A stretch of 64,000 nt of DNA from an uncultured Christensenellaceae bacterium (GCA_910588015.1 CAJUOK010000007.1:8296-72295); one strand, 5' to 3'. Positions 26,490 through 36,974 are shown, counted from the first letter of the stretch. Made by a program: numbers and translations. The notes: a model not told the origin generated them from the sequence alone.

Positions 26490-26812
26490 TCTTCCTTATT
26501 AAACAATATGTCGGTACCTATAGCCCTTTCCACGTCTGCTTTAATGCCTCTCATACCGTAACCGTTGGACTTGCCGCCGTCGGGTATTGGTATTATTGCC
26601 GGATAGGCTTTGGTTTTATATTTTGCGAGCAATGAATCCATTTGCGCCGCCAGATTTTCCGTAATAAATATAACAGAATGAGTCTTGGCAAGTTTTTTTA
26701 CTAAATCTTCGCCTTCTTCTTTGGTATCTGCGCAAAAAACTTCCATACTGATAGCTTTGAACGCCAATATCAAATCTTTATCTCCAATTACAGCTATTTT
26801 GCCTTCACGCAT
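26486..26812 (-). CDS. ntpG: V-type ATP synthase subunit F (NtpG)
   Basis: 108 residues with the Rossmann-like F-subunit pattern: [17 protein letters not shown], then [12 protein letters not shown] and [16 protein letters not shown]. It binds subunit D in the central stalk. Overlaps ntpC by eight bases and ntpA by four. Confidence 0.93.
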   Translation of the reverse strand: MREGKIAVIGDKDLILAFKAISMEVFCADTKEEGEDLVKKLAKTHSVIFITENLAAQMDSLLAKYKTKAYPAIIPIPDGGKSNGYGMRGIKADVERAIGTDILFNKED

Positions 26813-27779
26813 ACAATTCCCTCAATCTGTCTTTTATGACGTCCTTATCAACGTCGTTTTTGAGAAGAATGCAAATCATTCTTACAATCTTTATTTCAAT
26901 TTTCTTCGCCACGTAAAATCCCGCTATGGGAGCGACGGTAAAAATATCGTTGCGCTGATTTTTAAAGATATTTATCAGCGTATTGTCCCATATTCTCTCA
27001 AAAGCCACCATATTACCCGCTTTGAGCGGCTCGGCGATTTGAGGATAAGGCGAATACGTCAATTTGTCCAATACGTTGTTCAACTCGCCGCCGAAGAAAG
27101 AATAATCAAGCTTTCCTCCCGCGATAAAACACTCTTTAAAAAGGTCTTTGTCGCCAGCTTTGCTTGCTCTGACAAACGCCGATATATTCATCATATCTAT
27201 ATTGGTCTGCCAATATGCGGGCATAAAGCTGTTCTTGACCTTCTTCAACATAGAATTAATCTCGGCATAGCAAGCTTTATCAATCGTCAAATCAATGAAT
27301 CTCGGGCTTAAATTGCCGTCGGCTCTTGCTGAATCCACAGTCAAAAGCGCGTTTTTCATATACTCCGAAAGACTTGAATATTCGTCGGCATACACCCATT
27401 CCTTGAGTTGGTCGACATCAATATTGCCTTTGGGCGCGAGCATAAAGTTTACGTCGTCGAGACGCATATATTTGCCCTTGACCGTTGCTTTAAGATTGTG
27501 ATAGTCGGACTTGACGGCAAAAGTCTCCATTCCTTGACCTTTGGGCGCCGCGTCGAAAACAAACTCGCTGACTTTTTTATCTTCTGCCTGCAAAAGCAAA
27601 TCGTAATCCTTGACGTCGGAAATTGCTCCGCCGCCATACGAGGCTTCCAAAAGCACCTTAACTCCGTCTTCCAAAGAATCGCTGTACGCCATACGCACAA
27701 TCTTTTCGTTGGTCAAAAAGGTGTTTTCCAAAGCTTTTACTCTTGCATTTGAATAAATCAAGCTGTTTCCCGCCATCAA
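26805..27779 (-). CDS. ntpC: V-type ATP synthase subunit C (d-type)
   Basis: 324 residues, all helical, normal length for the socket subunit that joins the central stalk to the c-ring. NSLIYSNARVKALENTFL at the start and [32 protein letters not shown] at the end match the family. Overlaps ntpE by four bases. Confidence 0.93.
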   Translation of the reverse strand: MMAGNSLIYSNARVKALENTFLTNEKIVRMAYSDSLEDGVKVLLEASYGGGAISDVKDYDLLLQAEDKKVSEFVFDAAPKGQGMETFAVKSDYHNLKATVKGKYMRLDDVNFMLAPKGNIDVDQLKEWVYADEYSSLSEYMKNALLTVDSARADGNLSPRFIDLTIDKACYAEINSMLKKVKNSFMPAYWQTNIDMMNISAFVRASKAGDKDLFKECFIAGGKLDYSFFGGELNNVLDKLTYSPYPQIAEPLKAGNMVAFERIWDNTLINIFKNQRNDIFTVAPIAGFYVAKKIEIKIVRMICILLKNDVDKDVIKDRLRELYA

Positions 27780-28363
27780 TCCTTACTCCCGAACAAAATC
27801 GCGTCTATCTTGCTCTCCAGCTTTTCTCTTATCAAAGACAGCTCCAATTCAAGCGTGAGATTCTTGTCATAGTTCTTGCCCGACAGCATTACTCCGCCCT
27901 TGAAATCGCCTTCGCTCTCGCTTTTTTTCAATGATTTGCCGCTCTTTTTAGACAAGTCGGAGACAAACTTCTTTGTGATAAGCTTGTCTTCGCCCATAGC
28001 CGGCACGACTTCGTCGCCGTCTTCGCAACACGAAAGTATCATACCCTCCAAAAGCGCAAGATACCTCTTCTTGTCGGCTTTTATAGCCTCCAAAGACTCT
28101 TCAAAAACCTTGTCAATAACTTTCTTCTTGGCTCCTTGAACAAGTTTTTTCACGTCGAGATTGGAGACAACCTGACTGCGCTTAAGAGCGTCGGCATACT
28201 TCTCGTCGGCTTTTTGAGCGTTGGTTTCTATAAATTTGTCAACTTGGCGTTGAGCTCTGCCCAAAATCTGTGACGCAGTGTCGTTTGCCTCGCCTATATT
28301 AGCGGCGGCAACAGCCTCGGCGTCGTCTATTATCTTTTGGATAATGGCTTCTTTATTGTTCAT
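27776..28363 (-). CDS. ntpE: V-type ATP synthase subunit E
   Basis: 195 residues. The N-terminal 90 residues form a long, Ala/Lys/Gln-rich helix (peripheral stalk); the C-terminal part (GGVMLSGKNYDKNLTLELELSLIREKLESKI) is the globular domain that holds the head. Ribosome site AAAAGGATATTGTT. Confidence 0.9.
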   Translation of the reverse strand: MNNKEAIIQKIIDDAEAVAAANIGEANDTASQILGRAQRQVDKFIETNAQKADEKYADALKRSQVVSNLDVKKLVQGAKKKVIDKVFEESLEAIKADKKRYLALLEGMILSCCEDGDEVVPAMGEDKLITKKFVSDLSKKSGKSLKKSESEGDFKGGVMLSGKNYDKNLTLELELSLIREKLESKIDAILFGSKD

Positions 28364-28379
28364 AACAATATCCTTTTAA

Positions 28380-28901
<522 letters not shown>

Positions 28902-28933
28902 TTATCTATTATAGTTTTATCCTCAACCGACGC

Positions 28934-30937
28934 TTACGCCTTACTCTTTTTTGCCTTCGGCGGCTCCGGCGTGCCTATTCTGTAATACTTCATCTGACTG
29001 CCTAGCGGCGCAAACAGCTCGCCTCCGCCCGTATAGAATTTGCCGAAGAATTCAACGAATTGCAATCTCGAATTATGCACGTACGCGCCCAACGAGTTGA
29101 TAGCCACGTTGAAAATATGTCCCACCAAATATATTACTATCGATACTATCACGCCCAGAAACTTTATCGGCAACATTCCCGAAATAATCTCTGCTATCTG
29201 ATTGAATACCATAGCTATAACGCCTGTGGCAAGTCCCAGTCCGAATATACGGGTATAACTCATTAAATCCGAGAAGAAATTGATTATGCCGTAAAGCGCA
29301 GAAAACGCTCCCGAAACTTTCTTTGCGCCCTTCTTTCCGAACGTACCCGACAGCATCAACAGCACAAGTCCGATAGCTAGCAAAACTATGCCTAGTATCT
29401 TCGCCCAGCTTCCTAATTTGCTCGCCAATGCTATGCCGCCTATGCCAAGCGCAAGACAGTACCAACTGAACGCCGAAGAAATACCCCACAGCCATTCGCC
29501 CTTGCGTATCAAAGCCACCATATTGATTGCCATACCGACAAACATCTGTATCAAACCAACCGCCAAACATACTACCAATAGCGGCATAGGTTCTTCTATA
29601 GGATTAAACCAATACCACAGACCTATATCTTTTGCGCTGAAACCGAAATAAGAGCCAAACAAAAATCCCCAAATAACGGTAGAAATACCGCCCATAAACA
29701 TAACCTTGACAAGGTTGAGTTCTCCCTTCGGCGGCTTCCTTATCGCAAGAATAAGTCCTGCGCCCAAAGTAAGCAATATTCCGTAACCGGCGTCGGAAAG
29801 CATCATTCCGAACATCAAGAAGAAGAAAAACGCAACGCCGGGATTGGGGTCTATCTCTTTATAAAACGGCGCAGAATACATATTCGTCACGCTCTCGTAC
29901 GGCGCGACTATTCCGTTGTTGACTGCAAGAGTGGGCACAACTTCGCCCTCTTGCGGCTCTCTTATCATAAAGGCAAGCGACAGCGGACTGTCGGCAAGTT
30001 CTTTTTCTACTTTTTCCGACTCGCTTTGCGGCAACCAAGCCTCAAGGTAATACGTCGCTTGGGTGACTTGCGTATTATTTCTGCTTTCCTCTTTTGCGAC
30101 CTCGAGCGTAATATAATCGTAGAGCTTTTTTACGTCTTCGCTTATGCTCTCGAAAGTCATAATCTTTTCTATCAATCTGTTTTGCTGATTGCCTATTTTA
30201 TCTATAGCGGCATAACATTCTTCTATCATTTCGCCCGCAGTCTTGCTTTCGGCGATAGAACAACGCGCAAACTCCGCTTCGCTCAATATATCCTGTATGT
30301 CTTCCCTCTTTTCTTTGGGAATTATTATAGCGACTCCGCTGACGACGTCAGAATCATAGACTTCGTATTCTCCGCCTTTTTCGCTTATATCGTTCAAAAG
30401 CGGAAGCTTCATATTCTTTACTTCGCCCAACAATACCGACACGTTTTGCGTATCGACAAACTTCGAAAAATCAGCTTTGAGATTTTTATAAGGCGAAAGA
30501 GATTCCAAAAGATTGCGCTGTTTTTGCAAATCCGTCTTCAACGCTACAATTTCGTCCTTGCAAAGTTTAAGCTGGTCGATTTGCGAAAATATATCCGCCT
30601 CGATATTTTGCAACTCCTCGAAACTTTCAAAAGTAATGATAGGCTTGACGGCAAACATTCCTCTGCCTTTGACGGGCATATAGTCAATCTTGTGTTCTTT
30701 CGCAAGTTTTTTTGCCGTGTTCTTATATTCCTTGACGGTCTGAAGACAAAATTCCAACTTGGCGAGTTTTACTTTGTTCTCGTCGATATCGCGATGAATA
30801 TCTGTCGACTGCATTTTGTCGATTTTTTGCGAAGCAACGACTTCTGCGCAACCCAACTTGTGCAGTTTTTTAATCAAAGTATCACGTTCTGCAACGTTGC
30901 CTATCAAAAGCAACTTCTGCATACTACTTAACGCCAT
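28934..30937 (-). CDS. ntpI: V-type ATP synthase subunit I (membrane stator)
   Basis: 667 residues. Residues 1-330 are cytosolic with coiled coils; the rest holds about eight membrane helices beginning at FFFFLMFGMMLSDAGYGI. The segment SDLMSYTRIFGLGLATGVIAM contains the essential Arg that faces the c-ring, and HIFNVAINSLGAYVHNSRLQFVEFFGKFYTGGG is the family's C-terminal signature. Overlaps ntpF by 14 bases. Confidence 0.97.
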   Translation of the reverse strand: MALSSMQKLLLIGNVAERDTLIKKLHKLGCAEVVASQKIDKMQSTDIHRDIDENKVKLAKLEFCLQTVKEYKNTAKKLAKEHKIDYMPVKGRGMFAVKPIITFESFEELQNIEADIFSQIDQLKLCKDEIVALKTDLQKQRNLLESLSPYKNLKADFSKFVDTQNVSVLLGEVKNMKLPLLNDISEKGGEYEVYDSDVVSGVAIIIPKEKREDIQDILSEAEFARCSIAESKTAGEMIEECYAAIDKIGNQQNRLIEKIMTFESISEDVKKLYDYITLEVAKEESRNNTQVTQATYYLEAWLPQSESEKVEKELADSPLSLAFMIREPQEGEVVPTLAVNNGIVAPYESVTNMYSAPFYKEIDPNPGVAFFFFLMFGMMLSDAGYGILLTLGAGLILAIRKPPKGELNLVKVMFMGGISTVIWGFLFGSYFGFSAKDIGLWYWFNPIEEPMPLLVVCLAVGLIQMFVGMAINMVALIRKGEWLWGISSAFSWYCLALGIGGIALASKLGSWAKILGIVLLAIGLVLLMLSGTFGKKGAKKVSGAFSALYGIINFFSDLMSYTRIFGLGLATGVIAMVFNQIAEIISGMLPIKFLGVIVSIVIYLVGHIFNVAINSLGAYVHNSRLQFVEFFGKFYTGGGELFAPLGSQMKYYRIGTPEPPKAKKSKA

Positions 30938-31265
30938 ATTTCTCCTTCAACTCTTTGATAATGATTTCCGTTACTTTCTTTTTATTCTTTTCCGACTCGC
31001 CGTCGAGAGTATCGGCATATTTTCGAGCGTCCTCAAGTTGAGCCGTCCTCAATTCGACGCCTTTATTTTCTCCCGACTGTATAGCGGCGTTTTCTTTGGC
31101 GAATTGCTCGTCTTTGGCGCGCAATACAATCTCCTCGGCTTTTTTCTTGGCTTCGTTGACAATATTATTAGACTCGTTGACAGACGCTTTGATAATCTCG
31201 CTCGCCCTGTCTTCCGCCTGAATAATGCTGTCTATCATCTCTTCAATCATAACGGTTCTCCGCAA
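30924..31265 (-). CDS. ntpF: V-type ATP synthase coiled-coil stalk subunit (G/H, NtpF)
   Basis: 113 residues, one long charged helix (MIDSIIQAEDRASEIIKASVNESNNIVNEAKKKAEEI-like heptads), the partner of E in the peripheral stalk. It is the first ATPase gene of the cluster and starts three bases after the rpiB stop. Confidence 0.85.
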   Translation of the reverse strand: MRRTVMIEEMIDSIIQAEDRASEIIKASVNESNNIVNEAKKKAEEIVLRAKDEQFAKENAAIQSGENKGVELRTAQLEDARKYADTLDGESEKNKKKVTEIIIKELKEKYGVK

Positions 31266-31268
31266 TTA

Positions 31269-31718
31269 TTATTTAAAATACTTATTCTCTATTTGGCTTA
31301 TTTTTGCAACTCTGCCGACGTGACGACCGCCCTCAAACGGAGTATCAAGCCATATTTGAACCATCTTTGCCGCTAAATCTTCGTCTATAACTCTTCCGCC
31401 CATAGACAGTACATTTGCGTCGTTGTGTTGAGCGCACATCTGCGCCGTAAACAAATCGTGGCACACCGCCGCTCTGATACCTTTGACCTTGTTGGCCGCA
31501 ATGCTTATGCCAATGCCGGTGCCGCACAAAATAATACCCTTGTCGGCTTCGCCGCGCGAAACGGCTTCGGCTACTTTTAATGCAAGGTCGGGATAATCAA
31601 CCGACTGCGAGTCAAAACATCCCATATCTATTATTTCTATCTTATTTGCTTCCAACACGTTTTTGACTGCAGGTTTTAATACTATACCGCCGTGGTCGCA
31701 ACCTATAGCAATTTTCAT
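31269..31718 (-). CDS. rpiB: Ribose-5-phosphate isomerase B
   Basis: 149 residues. IGCDHGGIVLKPAV, the active-site Cys in IILCGTGIGISIAANK, and GGRHVGRVAKI are diagnostic. It interconverts ribulose- and ribose-5-phosphate and could feed the transketolase pathway encoded at 11.8 kb. It lies first in the same transcription unit as the V-ATPase, with only three bases between it and ntpF. Confidence 0.95.
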   Translation of the reverse strand: MKIAIGCDHGGIVLKPAVKNVLEANKIEIIDMGCFDSQSVDYPDLALKVAEAVSRGEADKGIILCGTGIGISIAANKVKGIRAAVCHDLFTAQMCAQHNDANVLSMGGRVIDEDLAAKMVQIWLDTPFEGGRHVGRVAKISQIENKYFK

Positions 31719-31747
31719 AAGCGCTCCTTATAATATAATTATAATGT

Positions 31748-31776
31748 ATTTTAGCACAATTTCCAAAATTATGCAA
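31748..31776 (-). promoter_or_regulatory. Promoter of the rpiB–V-ATPase operon
   Basis: TTGCAT, 17-base spacer, extended -10 TGCTAAAAT on the minus strand, about 30 bases before the rpiB ATG. Confidence 0.7.
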
Positions 31777-31857
31777 TACCTAATTTTTTATTTTCTTTAT
31801 AATATGCCCCTTATTAAGCAAACTTTACTTTGAATTGCGTAATTATTTACGAAAACT

Positions 31858-32316
31858 TTATTCGTTTGCCTTACCTTCGCCAAACGACTTAGCTTTCCTA
31901 ACAATACCGTCCATTGCCTTTCTCAATCTCATCTCCACCGCAAGATAATCGGCGCTGTCTCCGCCGTACGGGTCGGCAACGTCTCCGTCTCCGTCGATTT
32001 CGCCTAAACTGAAGAGTCTGTCTGACTGCACAAACCTTGCCAAAGTATTTTTATGCTCCGCCGTCATCGTGACGACCATATCGCATTCAGACAGCAATTT
32101 TGCGCTGACAGGTTGCGATTTATGCGTAAAAAATATACCCATACCTTCGATTATCTCAGCGGTATGCTTGCTCATAGGTTGTCCGTAGTCGCAAAAAACT
32201 CCCGCGCTGTCAGCTTGAATGTCAATCAAATTTTCTTTGTCGATTTTTTCTTGCAGAATTGCTTGAGCCAACGGCGACCTACAGGTATTGCCCGTGCACA
32301 CAAATAAAATCTTCAT
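31858..32316 (-). CDS. Low-molecular-weight phosphatase, YwlE-like (protein-arginine phosphatase type)
   Basis: 152 residues. The P-loop is CTGNTCRSP with Cys7 and Arg13. Thr at position 11, where tyrosine phosphatases have Ile, is the residue linked to phosphoarginine specificity in Bacillus YwlE. The general acid is in DVADPYGGD. It overlaps tsaC by four bases, the ywlC–ywlE arrangement of Firmicutes. Substrate is inferred. Confidence 0.83.
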   Translation of the reverse strand: MKILFVCTGNTCRSPLAQAILQEKIDKENLIDIQADSAGVFCDYGQPMSKHTAEIIEGMGIFFTHKSQPVSAKLLSECDMVVTMTAEHKNTLARFVQSDRLFSLGEIDGDGDVADPYGGDSADYLAVEMRLRKAMDGIVRKAKSFGEGKANE

Positions 32317-33308
32317 ACGCGTTTTCCTCCGCTGGCTTTGTTGATTCTGTTCATTATCGACGCACCCAGTCCGCGCTCTCCGAAATCCTGACAGATAATA
32401 CAGCCGTAACGCTCTTGCGCTTTGTGCATTGCCGCGTAGATATTTCGCATAGCCTCCGCGTCGCTATCGCCCAAATCGATAAAGTTTATTCTCAATACGT
32501 CTTCTATGCCGTCTAGATAATTGCTTTTGCCTATTACGACGGCGCCAACCTTATTTTTATATTGTCGACGGTATTCCTCTACAGCCGATTCAGCAGACTT
32601 TGCGACCACCATTTCGCAGCTCGGCGCATAATGTCTGTATTTCATTCCGGGCGCTTTTGCCACCACTATCTTGCCGTCGAAAGTCTTTACTTTTCCAAGC
32701 ACTTGCGCAAGCATTTCTTGCGTAATTGCGCCGGGACGCAAAATAGTTGGCACGTCTGCCGTCATATCGATTATTGTCGATTCGATACCCACTTCGCACG
32801 CTCCGCCTTGCAGTATAAGCGGAACTTTGCCGCGCATATCTTCAAGAACGTGTTCTGCAGTCGTAGGAGAAATTTTTGTCGACGTATTGGCGGACGGCGC
32901 CGCAATAGGCACGCCGCACGCTTTTATAAATTCTCTCGCGACTTTATGCTTGGGAAAACGTACGCCAACCGTGTCTAGACAAGCCGTAACCTCGTCGGGT
33001 ACGTCGTCCGACTTCTTGAGAATAACCGTTATGGGTCCGGGCATAAATTCTTTGATAACAGCGCGAGCCTCTTCAGACACGTCTTTTGCAAGTCTGTCTA
33101 TCCAAGATATGTCGGCGATATGCGCGATTAGAGGATTATCGGAAGGTCTGCCCTTTGCCTCGAATATCTTACGCACCGCATTGGAATCCAAAGCGTTAGC
33201 CCCCAATCCGTAAACCGTTTCGGTAGGAAAAACCACCACTTCGCCGTTCTTGATTAGCGAGACCGCTTCGTCGAGTCCCTGTTGCAAAGTCTTTATCTCG
33301 GTTTGCAT
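32313..33308 (-). CDS. tsaC: Threonylcarbamoyl-AMP synthase (TsaC/Sua5)
   Basis: 331 residues, the long Sua5 form with an N-terminal YrdC domain (GEVVVFPTETVYGLGANA, KGRPSDNPLIAHI, APSANTSTKISPTTAEHV) and a C-terminal Sua5 domain from about residue 205. It makes threonylcarbamoyl-AMP for the t6A37 modification of ANN-reading tRNAs. Starts three bases after the manA stop. Confidence 0.94.
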   Translation of the reverse strand: MQTEIKTLQQGLDEAVSLIKNGEVVVFPTETVYGLGANALDSNAVRKIFEAKGRPSDNPLIAHIADISWIDRLAKDVSEEARAVIKEFMPGPITVILKKSDDVPDEVTACLDTVGVRFPKHKVAREFIKACGVPIAAPSANTSTKISPTTAEHVLEDMRGKVPLILQGGACEVGIESTIIDMTADVPTILRPGAITQEMLAQVLGKVKTFDGKIVVAKAPGMKYRHYAPSCEMVVAKSAESAVEEYRRQYKNKVGAVVIGKSNYLDGIEDVLRINFIDLGDSDAEAMRNIYAAMHKAQERYGCIICQDFGERGLGASIMNRINKASGGKRV

Positions 33309-33311
33309 CGC

Positions 33312-34265
33312 CTACACCTTTGCGCAAATGGCTTTTAGATTGCCGTACACCGTCGTTTTGCCCAAACCTGCAGGCAAAAACACAGTGTCGCCCAAATCCA
33401 AGGATAAACAGTTGCCTCCCGCCATTATCGCTCCGTTGCCGTCGACAACGGTCATAGATACAAAAGAATCGCTTGCAACGTCGAAGGTATATTCGTCCTC
33501 GCAAGTCAACTCGCTTGCAACGAAATATTTGCAACTTGCCAACTCGACGGTATTCGCGTCTTTTATTATTGAATTTTCGTTGACTTTTACTGTCTTGGAA
33601 GTATCCGTAACGTCCAACGCCTTATCTATATGAAGCTGTCTTTTATTGCCGTCGGAATCCGTCCTGTCATAGTCGTAAAGTCTATATGTTATCGAAGAAT
33701 TCTGTTGCACTTCGCAAAGCAGTATGCCGCCGCAAATCGCGTGCACCGTACCCGACGGAATAAAAAGACAGTCGCCTTTCTTTACCTCTATAAAATTGAG
33801 ATAATCGGTGATATTGCCTTCTTTAAGCGCCTTTTCTAGCTGCGACTTTGCTATAGGCTCTTTGAATCCGCAATACACTCCGCCGCCCTTCTTCGCGTCG
33901 ACGATATACCACATCTCCGTCTTGCCGTACTCGCCCTCTGTCTTAAGAGCGTATTCGTCGCTTGGGTGCACTTGAATGGAAAGATTGCTTTTGCTGTCTA
34001 TAAGCTTTACCAATATAGGAAAGAATGAAAACTCTTTGCCTTTATCCCCCAAAAAATCGGGGTTTTCCGCTATAACTCCCGAGAGCTTACGGGAGGAATA
34101 TTCGCCGTTGACAACTATACTCTCGCCCTTCTCGTGACAGGAAAGCTCCCAACTCTCGGCTATATTCGCGCCGACTGCTTTTTTATTCCATTTGCCGTCT
34201 TTAAGTCTGTTGCCTCCCCACACCGCTTCGACAGTCGCAGGAATCAATTTCATTGGATAACTCAT
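33312..34265 (-). CDS. manA: Mannose-6-phosphate isomerase, class I
   Basis: 317 residues from the ATG at 34265 (GGAGAGGTGAAT before it). LIDSKSNLSIQVHPSDEYA supplies metal ligands; GKTEMWYIVDAKKGGGVYCGF and FIPSGTVHAICGGILLCEVQQNS are further cupin motifs. It interconverts mannose-6-P and fructose-6-P. It follows the histidine kinase gene by 41 bases. Confidence 0.93.
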   Translation of the reverse strand: MSYPMKLIPATVEAVWGGNRLKDGKWNKKAVGANIAESWELSCHEKGESIVVNGEYSSRKLSGVIAENPDFLGDKGKEFSFFPILVKLIDSKSNLSIQVHPSDEYALKTEGEYGKTEMWYIVDAKKGGGVYCGFKEPIAKSQLEKALKEGNITDYLNFIEVKKGDCLFIPSGTVHAICGGILLCEVQQNSSITYRLYDYDRTDSDGNKRQLHIDKALDVTDTSKTVKVNENSIIKDANTVELASCKYFVASELTCEDEYTFDVASDSFVSMTVVDGNGAIMAGGNCLSLDLGDTVFLPAGLGKTTVYGNLKAICAKV

Positions 34266-34306
34266 ATTCACCTCTCCGTTATTTTTCATCGTTATTATTT
34301 TTGCAT

Positions 34307-36055
34307 TTATACTATTGACTTGGGAAATACTACCTTGAATTCGCTTCCCACGCCAAGTTCGCTGTTGAGCGAAATTTTTGCTCCGTGTATTACGGCTATT
34401 CTCTTGACAATCGCAAGTCCGAGTCCCGTTGAACTTTCGTTGGTATACGTTCGCGACGCGTCGACTTTATAGAATCTTTCGTAAAGTCTGCTCTGATGCT
34501 CTTTGGCAATACCTATTCCGTTGTCCTTAACTTTGAGCGTTACTTCGCTGTCGCTCTCGCTCAAACTTACGGTAACGCTGCCGCCGTCTTTGTTATATTT
34601 GATAGCGTTGTTGACAAGATTTGTCACAAGCGTAGTTATCATCTTTGGTCTGCATATCAGATTGGCTTCTCCCGTAAGATTCAACTCGACTTTTTTACTT
34701 TCCGCAACGCCTTTTAGCTCGCTGATAACGTCTTCGCATATTTCACGCATATCCGCAACGCTTATCTCTTCGTTGTCCATATCTGCGTCGAGTTTTGACA
34801 GCTTAAGCATATCGTCGATAAGAACGCGCATTCTTCCTGCATTGGCGTTGATTTCTCTTGCGCAAACGTCAAGCTGTTTTTGCGACACGCCCTCCATAGT
34901 CATCAACTCCGAATACCCGCTGATAGCCGTAAGCGGCGTCTTCAATTCGTGAGAAGCATTGGCGAAAAATTCGCTTCTTATCTTGGCGCTGTTGACCTCC
35001 ATAGTAACGTTGGTAAATATGATTATCATTACGTCGCCCGTGATAACCTCGCTTTCTTCCGTTACGTCAAAACTTGTTTCCACTCTGTATACGCCGTCGC
35101 CTACGCGTACTTCTCCGACGTAATACTTTTTGCTTTCCAACGCCTGTTTGAGCGAAGACAGCAATTCTTCGTTGTCTATCAAATATCCCAGCTCGACTCC
35201 GACCACGTCGTTGTCTTTTCCGAAAATTTCCAAAGCCACCGCATTATTGAGCACTATCCTTCCGCTTTTGGACACGACTACGATACCTTGATTAACGGAA
35301 TGTAACAGAATAGAAGATTTCTTTTGTTCGTATTGCAAATTGACAAAGTTTTTGGCAATCTCTCCCGCAAGGTCGTCGACTTTTGTAAGCACGGCTCTAA
35401 ATTCGGGGAAATTGAGTTTTTCCGGCACTTGCATAGGAGTATACTCTCCGTTGTTGATATCAACAAGCACTTCTTCGAGCTTTTCAAACGGTATAGTCGC
35501 AAACTTCATATTGAGCGTCAGTGCAAAATATGAAGCGATAATTACGCCAGCCCATATCAATGCGGCAATGATAACTATGAGAAAATACGGTCCTGTGTTG
35601 TATATTACGTCAACCGAACACATCAAAATCAAATAGCCGCCCTCCAACTTACCGTTGTCGACTTTGACGGCGTAATTTATCGTCATTCCTTTTTTATAGG
35701 TTTTACCCAAAAAGAAATGCTCTCCCTTTTCCACGGCTTTTTCGATATTGCGAATTATTCTATCTCCCGTTTCAAGTTGCTCGGAAGCATTCTGATACTT
35801 AACTTCTATCGAAGAATCGAACACAACCGTCTTGTAAAACACCTCTTTATCGACGGGATGGTCGATTGCTTGACTTATCTCATCGAAATTATCGATATCG
35901 TTGAGTCTTTCGGATACGAACTTGGTCTCTTGACTTAAAAAATCTTTGATGGAATTTATCGTATAAATATTGAAAAGAAAAAAAGTCAAAGCAACGGTAA
36001 CGAAGACCGCTACCGTCATTATCAATATTACTCTTCTCAAAATTTTATTTCTCAT
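34307..36055 (-). CDS. Sensor histidine kinase, PhoR-like
   Basis: 582 residues. Membrane helices at about 10-30 and 155-180 enclose an outer sensor domain. A PAS domain lies at about 240-350, then the phospho-acceptor FFANASHELKTPL (His369) and a HATPase domain with NLVNNAIKYNKDGG and GLGLAIVKRIAVIHGA. The arrangement is that of PhoR/WalK. It follows its regulator but a hairpin lies between, so the two may be made in different amounts. Confidence 0.92.
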   Translation of the reverse strand: MRNKILRRVILIMTVAVFVTVALTFFLFNIYTINSIKDFLSQETKFVSERLNDIDNFDEISQAIDHPVDKEVFYKTVVFDSSIEVKYQNASEQLETGDRIIRNIEKAVEKGEHFFLGKTYKKGMTINYAVKVDNGKLEGGYLILMCSVDVIYNTGPYFLIVIIAALIWAGVIIASYFALTLNMKFATIPFEKLEEVLVDINNGEYTPMQVPEKLNFPEFRAVLTKVDDLAGEIAKNFVNLQYEQKKSSILLHSVNQGIVVVSKSGRIVLNNAVALEIFGKDNDVVGVELGYLIDNEELLSSLKQALESKKYYVGEVRVGDGVYRVETSFDVTEESEVITGDVMIIIFTNVTMEVNSAKIRSEFFANASHELKTPLTAISGYSELMTMEGVSQKQLDVCAREINANAGRMRVLIDDMLKLSKLDADMDNEEISVADMREICEDVISELKGVAESKKVELNLTGEANLICRPKMITTLVTNLVNNAIKYNKDGGSVTVSLSESDSEVTLKVKDNGIGIAKEHQSRLYERFYKVDASRTYTNESSTGLGLAIVKRIAVIHGAKISLNSELGVGSEFKVVFPKSIV

Positions 36056-36180
36056 ACTTTATAACTATCGTCGCCGATTGGTCTGATTATTCGATAAATT
36101 CTTATATGTTCAGCTTAAATGCTATAGCGGCTTATAATTAATTATAAAACTCACTATAAAAAAAGTCAATTAATAAAAGT

Positions 36181-36213
36181 ATAAAGGCGCGACCTGCCCG
36201 CCTGCGCCTTTAT
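36181..36213 (-). terminator. Hairpin between response regulator and kinase genes
   Basis: ATAAAGGCGC / GCGCCTTTAT, ten perfect base pairs, followed by ACTTTTATTAATT on the minus strand. It could partly end transcription after the regulator gene. Confidence 0.5.
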
Positions 36214-36223
36214 CTTATCAATG

Positions 36224-36910
36224 TTATGCTTTAATATATTTATACCCGACTCCTCTAATCGTCAATATCGACTGTCTGTCGGAGTATTCCGCAAGTTTGG
36301 ACCGCAACGATTTGATATGCATATCGAGCGTTCTCGTTTCGCCGACGAATTCATAATCCCACACCTCCGCAAGTATCTTTTCTCTCGTCACCACGCAATC
36401 GGCATTTTTGACAAGCAGCGACAGCAAGTTGTATTCTTTCAACGTCAAAGAAACTGCGTTGTTGTTGACGTATACGACGTGCTCGGCATTGTTTATCTTG
36501 ACCTCTCCGCACTCTATTAATTCTTCTTCGGTCTTTTTCAATCCGGCTTTGCGCAAATTGGCTTTTACTCTCGCAATAAGTTCAAGCATACCGAACGGTT
36601 TTGCAATATAGTCGTCAGCTCCCGCGTCGAGTCCTCTAACCTTGACGCTCTCGTCGCCTTTGGCGCTTGCTATGATTACGGGAATATCTCTCGTGCGGGC
36701 GTCTTGCTTAAGCATAGTCAACGCGCTCAATCCGTCCATACCCGGCAACATCAAATCCAAGATTATAATGTCGGGGATTTGTTTATTCAACGCAACAAAC
36801 ATACTTTCCGCAGTGACAAAACTTTTGCAATCAAACTTGTCCTGAAAAGCCAGTTCATAAAGTCCCCTTATACTCTCGTCGTCTTCTACGACAAATACGC
36901 TATATTCCAT
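36224..36910 (-). CDS. OmpR/PhoB family response regulator
   Basis: 228 residues. Receiver domain with phospho-acceptor Asp52 (LDLMLPGMDG) and Lys in YIAKPFG; winged-helix DNA-binding domain with EYNLLSLLVKN, VWDYEFVGETRTLDMHIKSLRSKL and IRGVGYKYI. Pairs with the kinase downstream. Ribosome site CGGAGGATTT. Confidence 0.95.
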   Translation of the reverse strand: MEYSVFVVEDDESIRGLYELAFQDKFDCKSFVTAESMFVALNKQIPDIIILDLMLPGMDGLSALTMLKQDARTRDIPVIIASAKGDESVKVRGLDAGADDYIAKPFGMLELIARVKANLRKAGLKKTEEELIECGEVKINNAEHVVYVNNNAVSLTLKEYNLLSLLVKNADCVVTREKILAEVWDYEFVGETRTLDMHIKSLRSKLAEYSDRQSILTIRGVGYKYIKA

Positions 36911-36945
36911 AAATCCTCCGTTGTCAGTTTTATCTGCCGAGCATA

Positions 36946-36974
36946 TTTTAACACAATTTATATCCTGTGTAAAT
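36946..36974 (-). promoter_or_regulatory. Promoter of the response-regulator operon
   Basis: TTTACA, 17-base spacer, extended -10 TGTTAAAAT on the minus strand. Confidence 0.7.
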
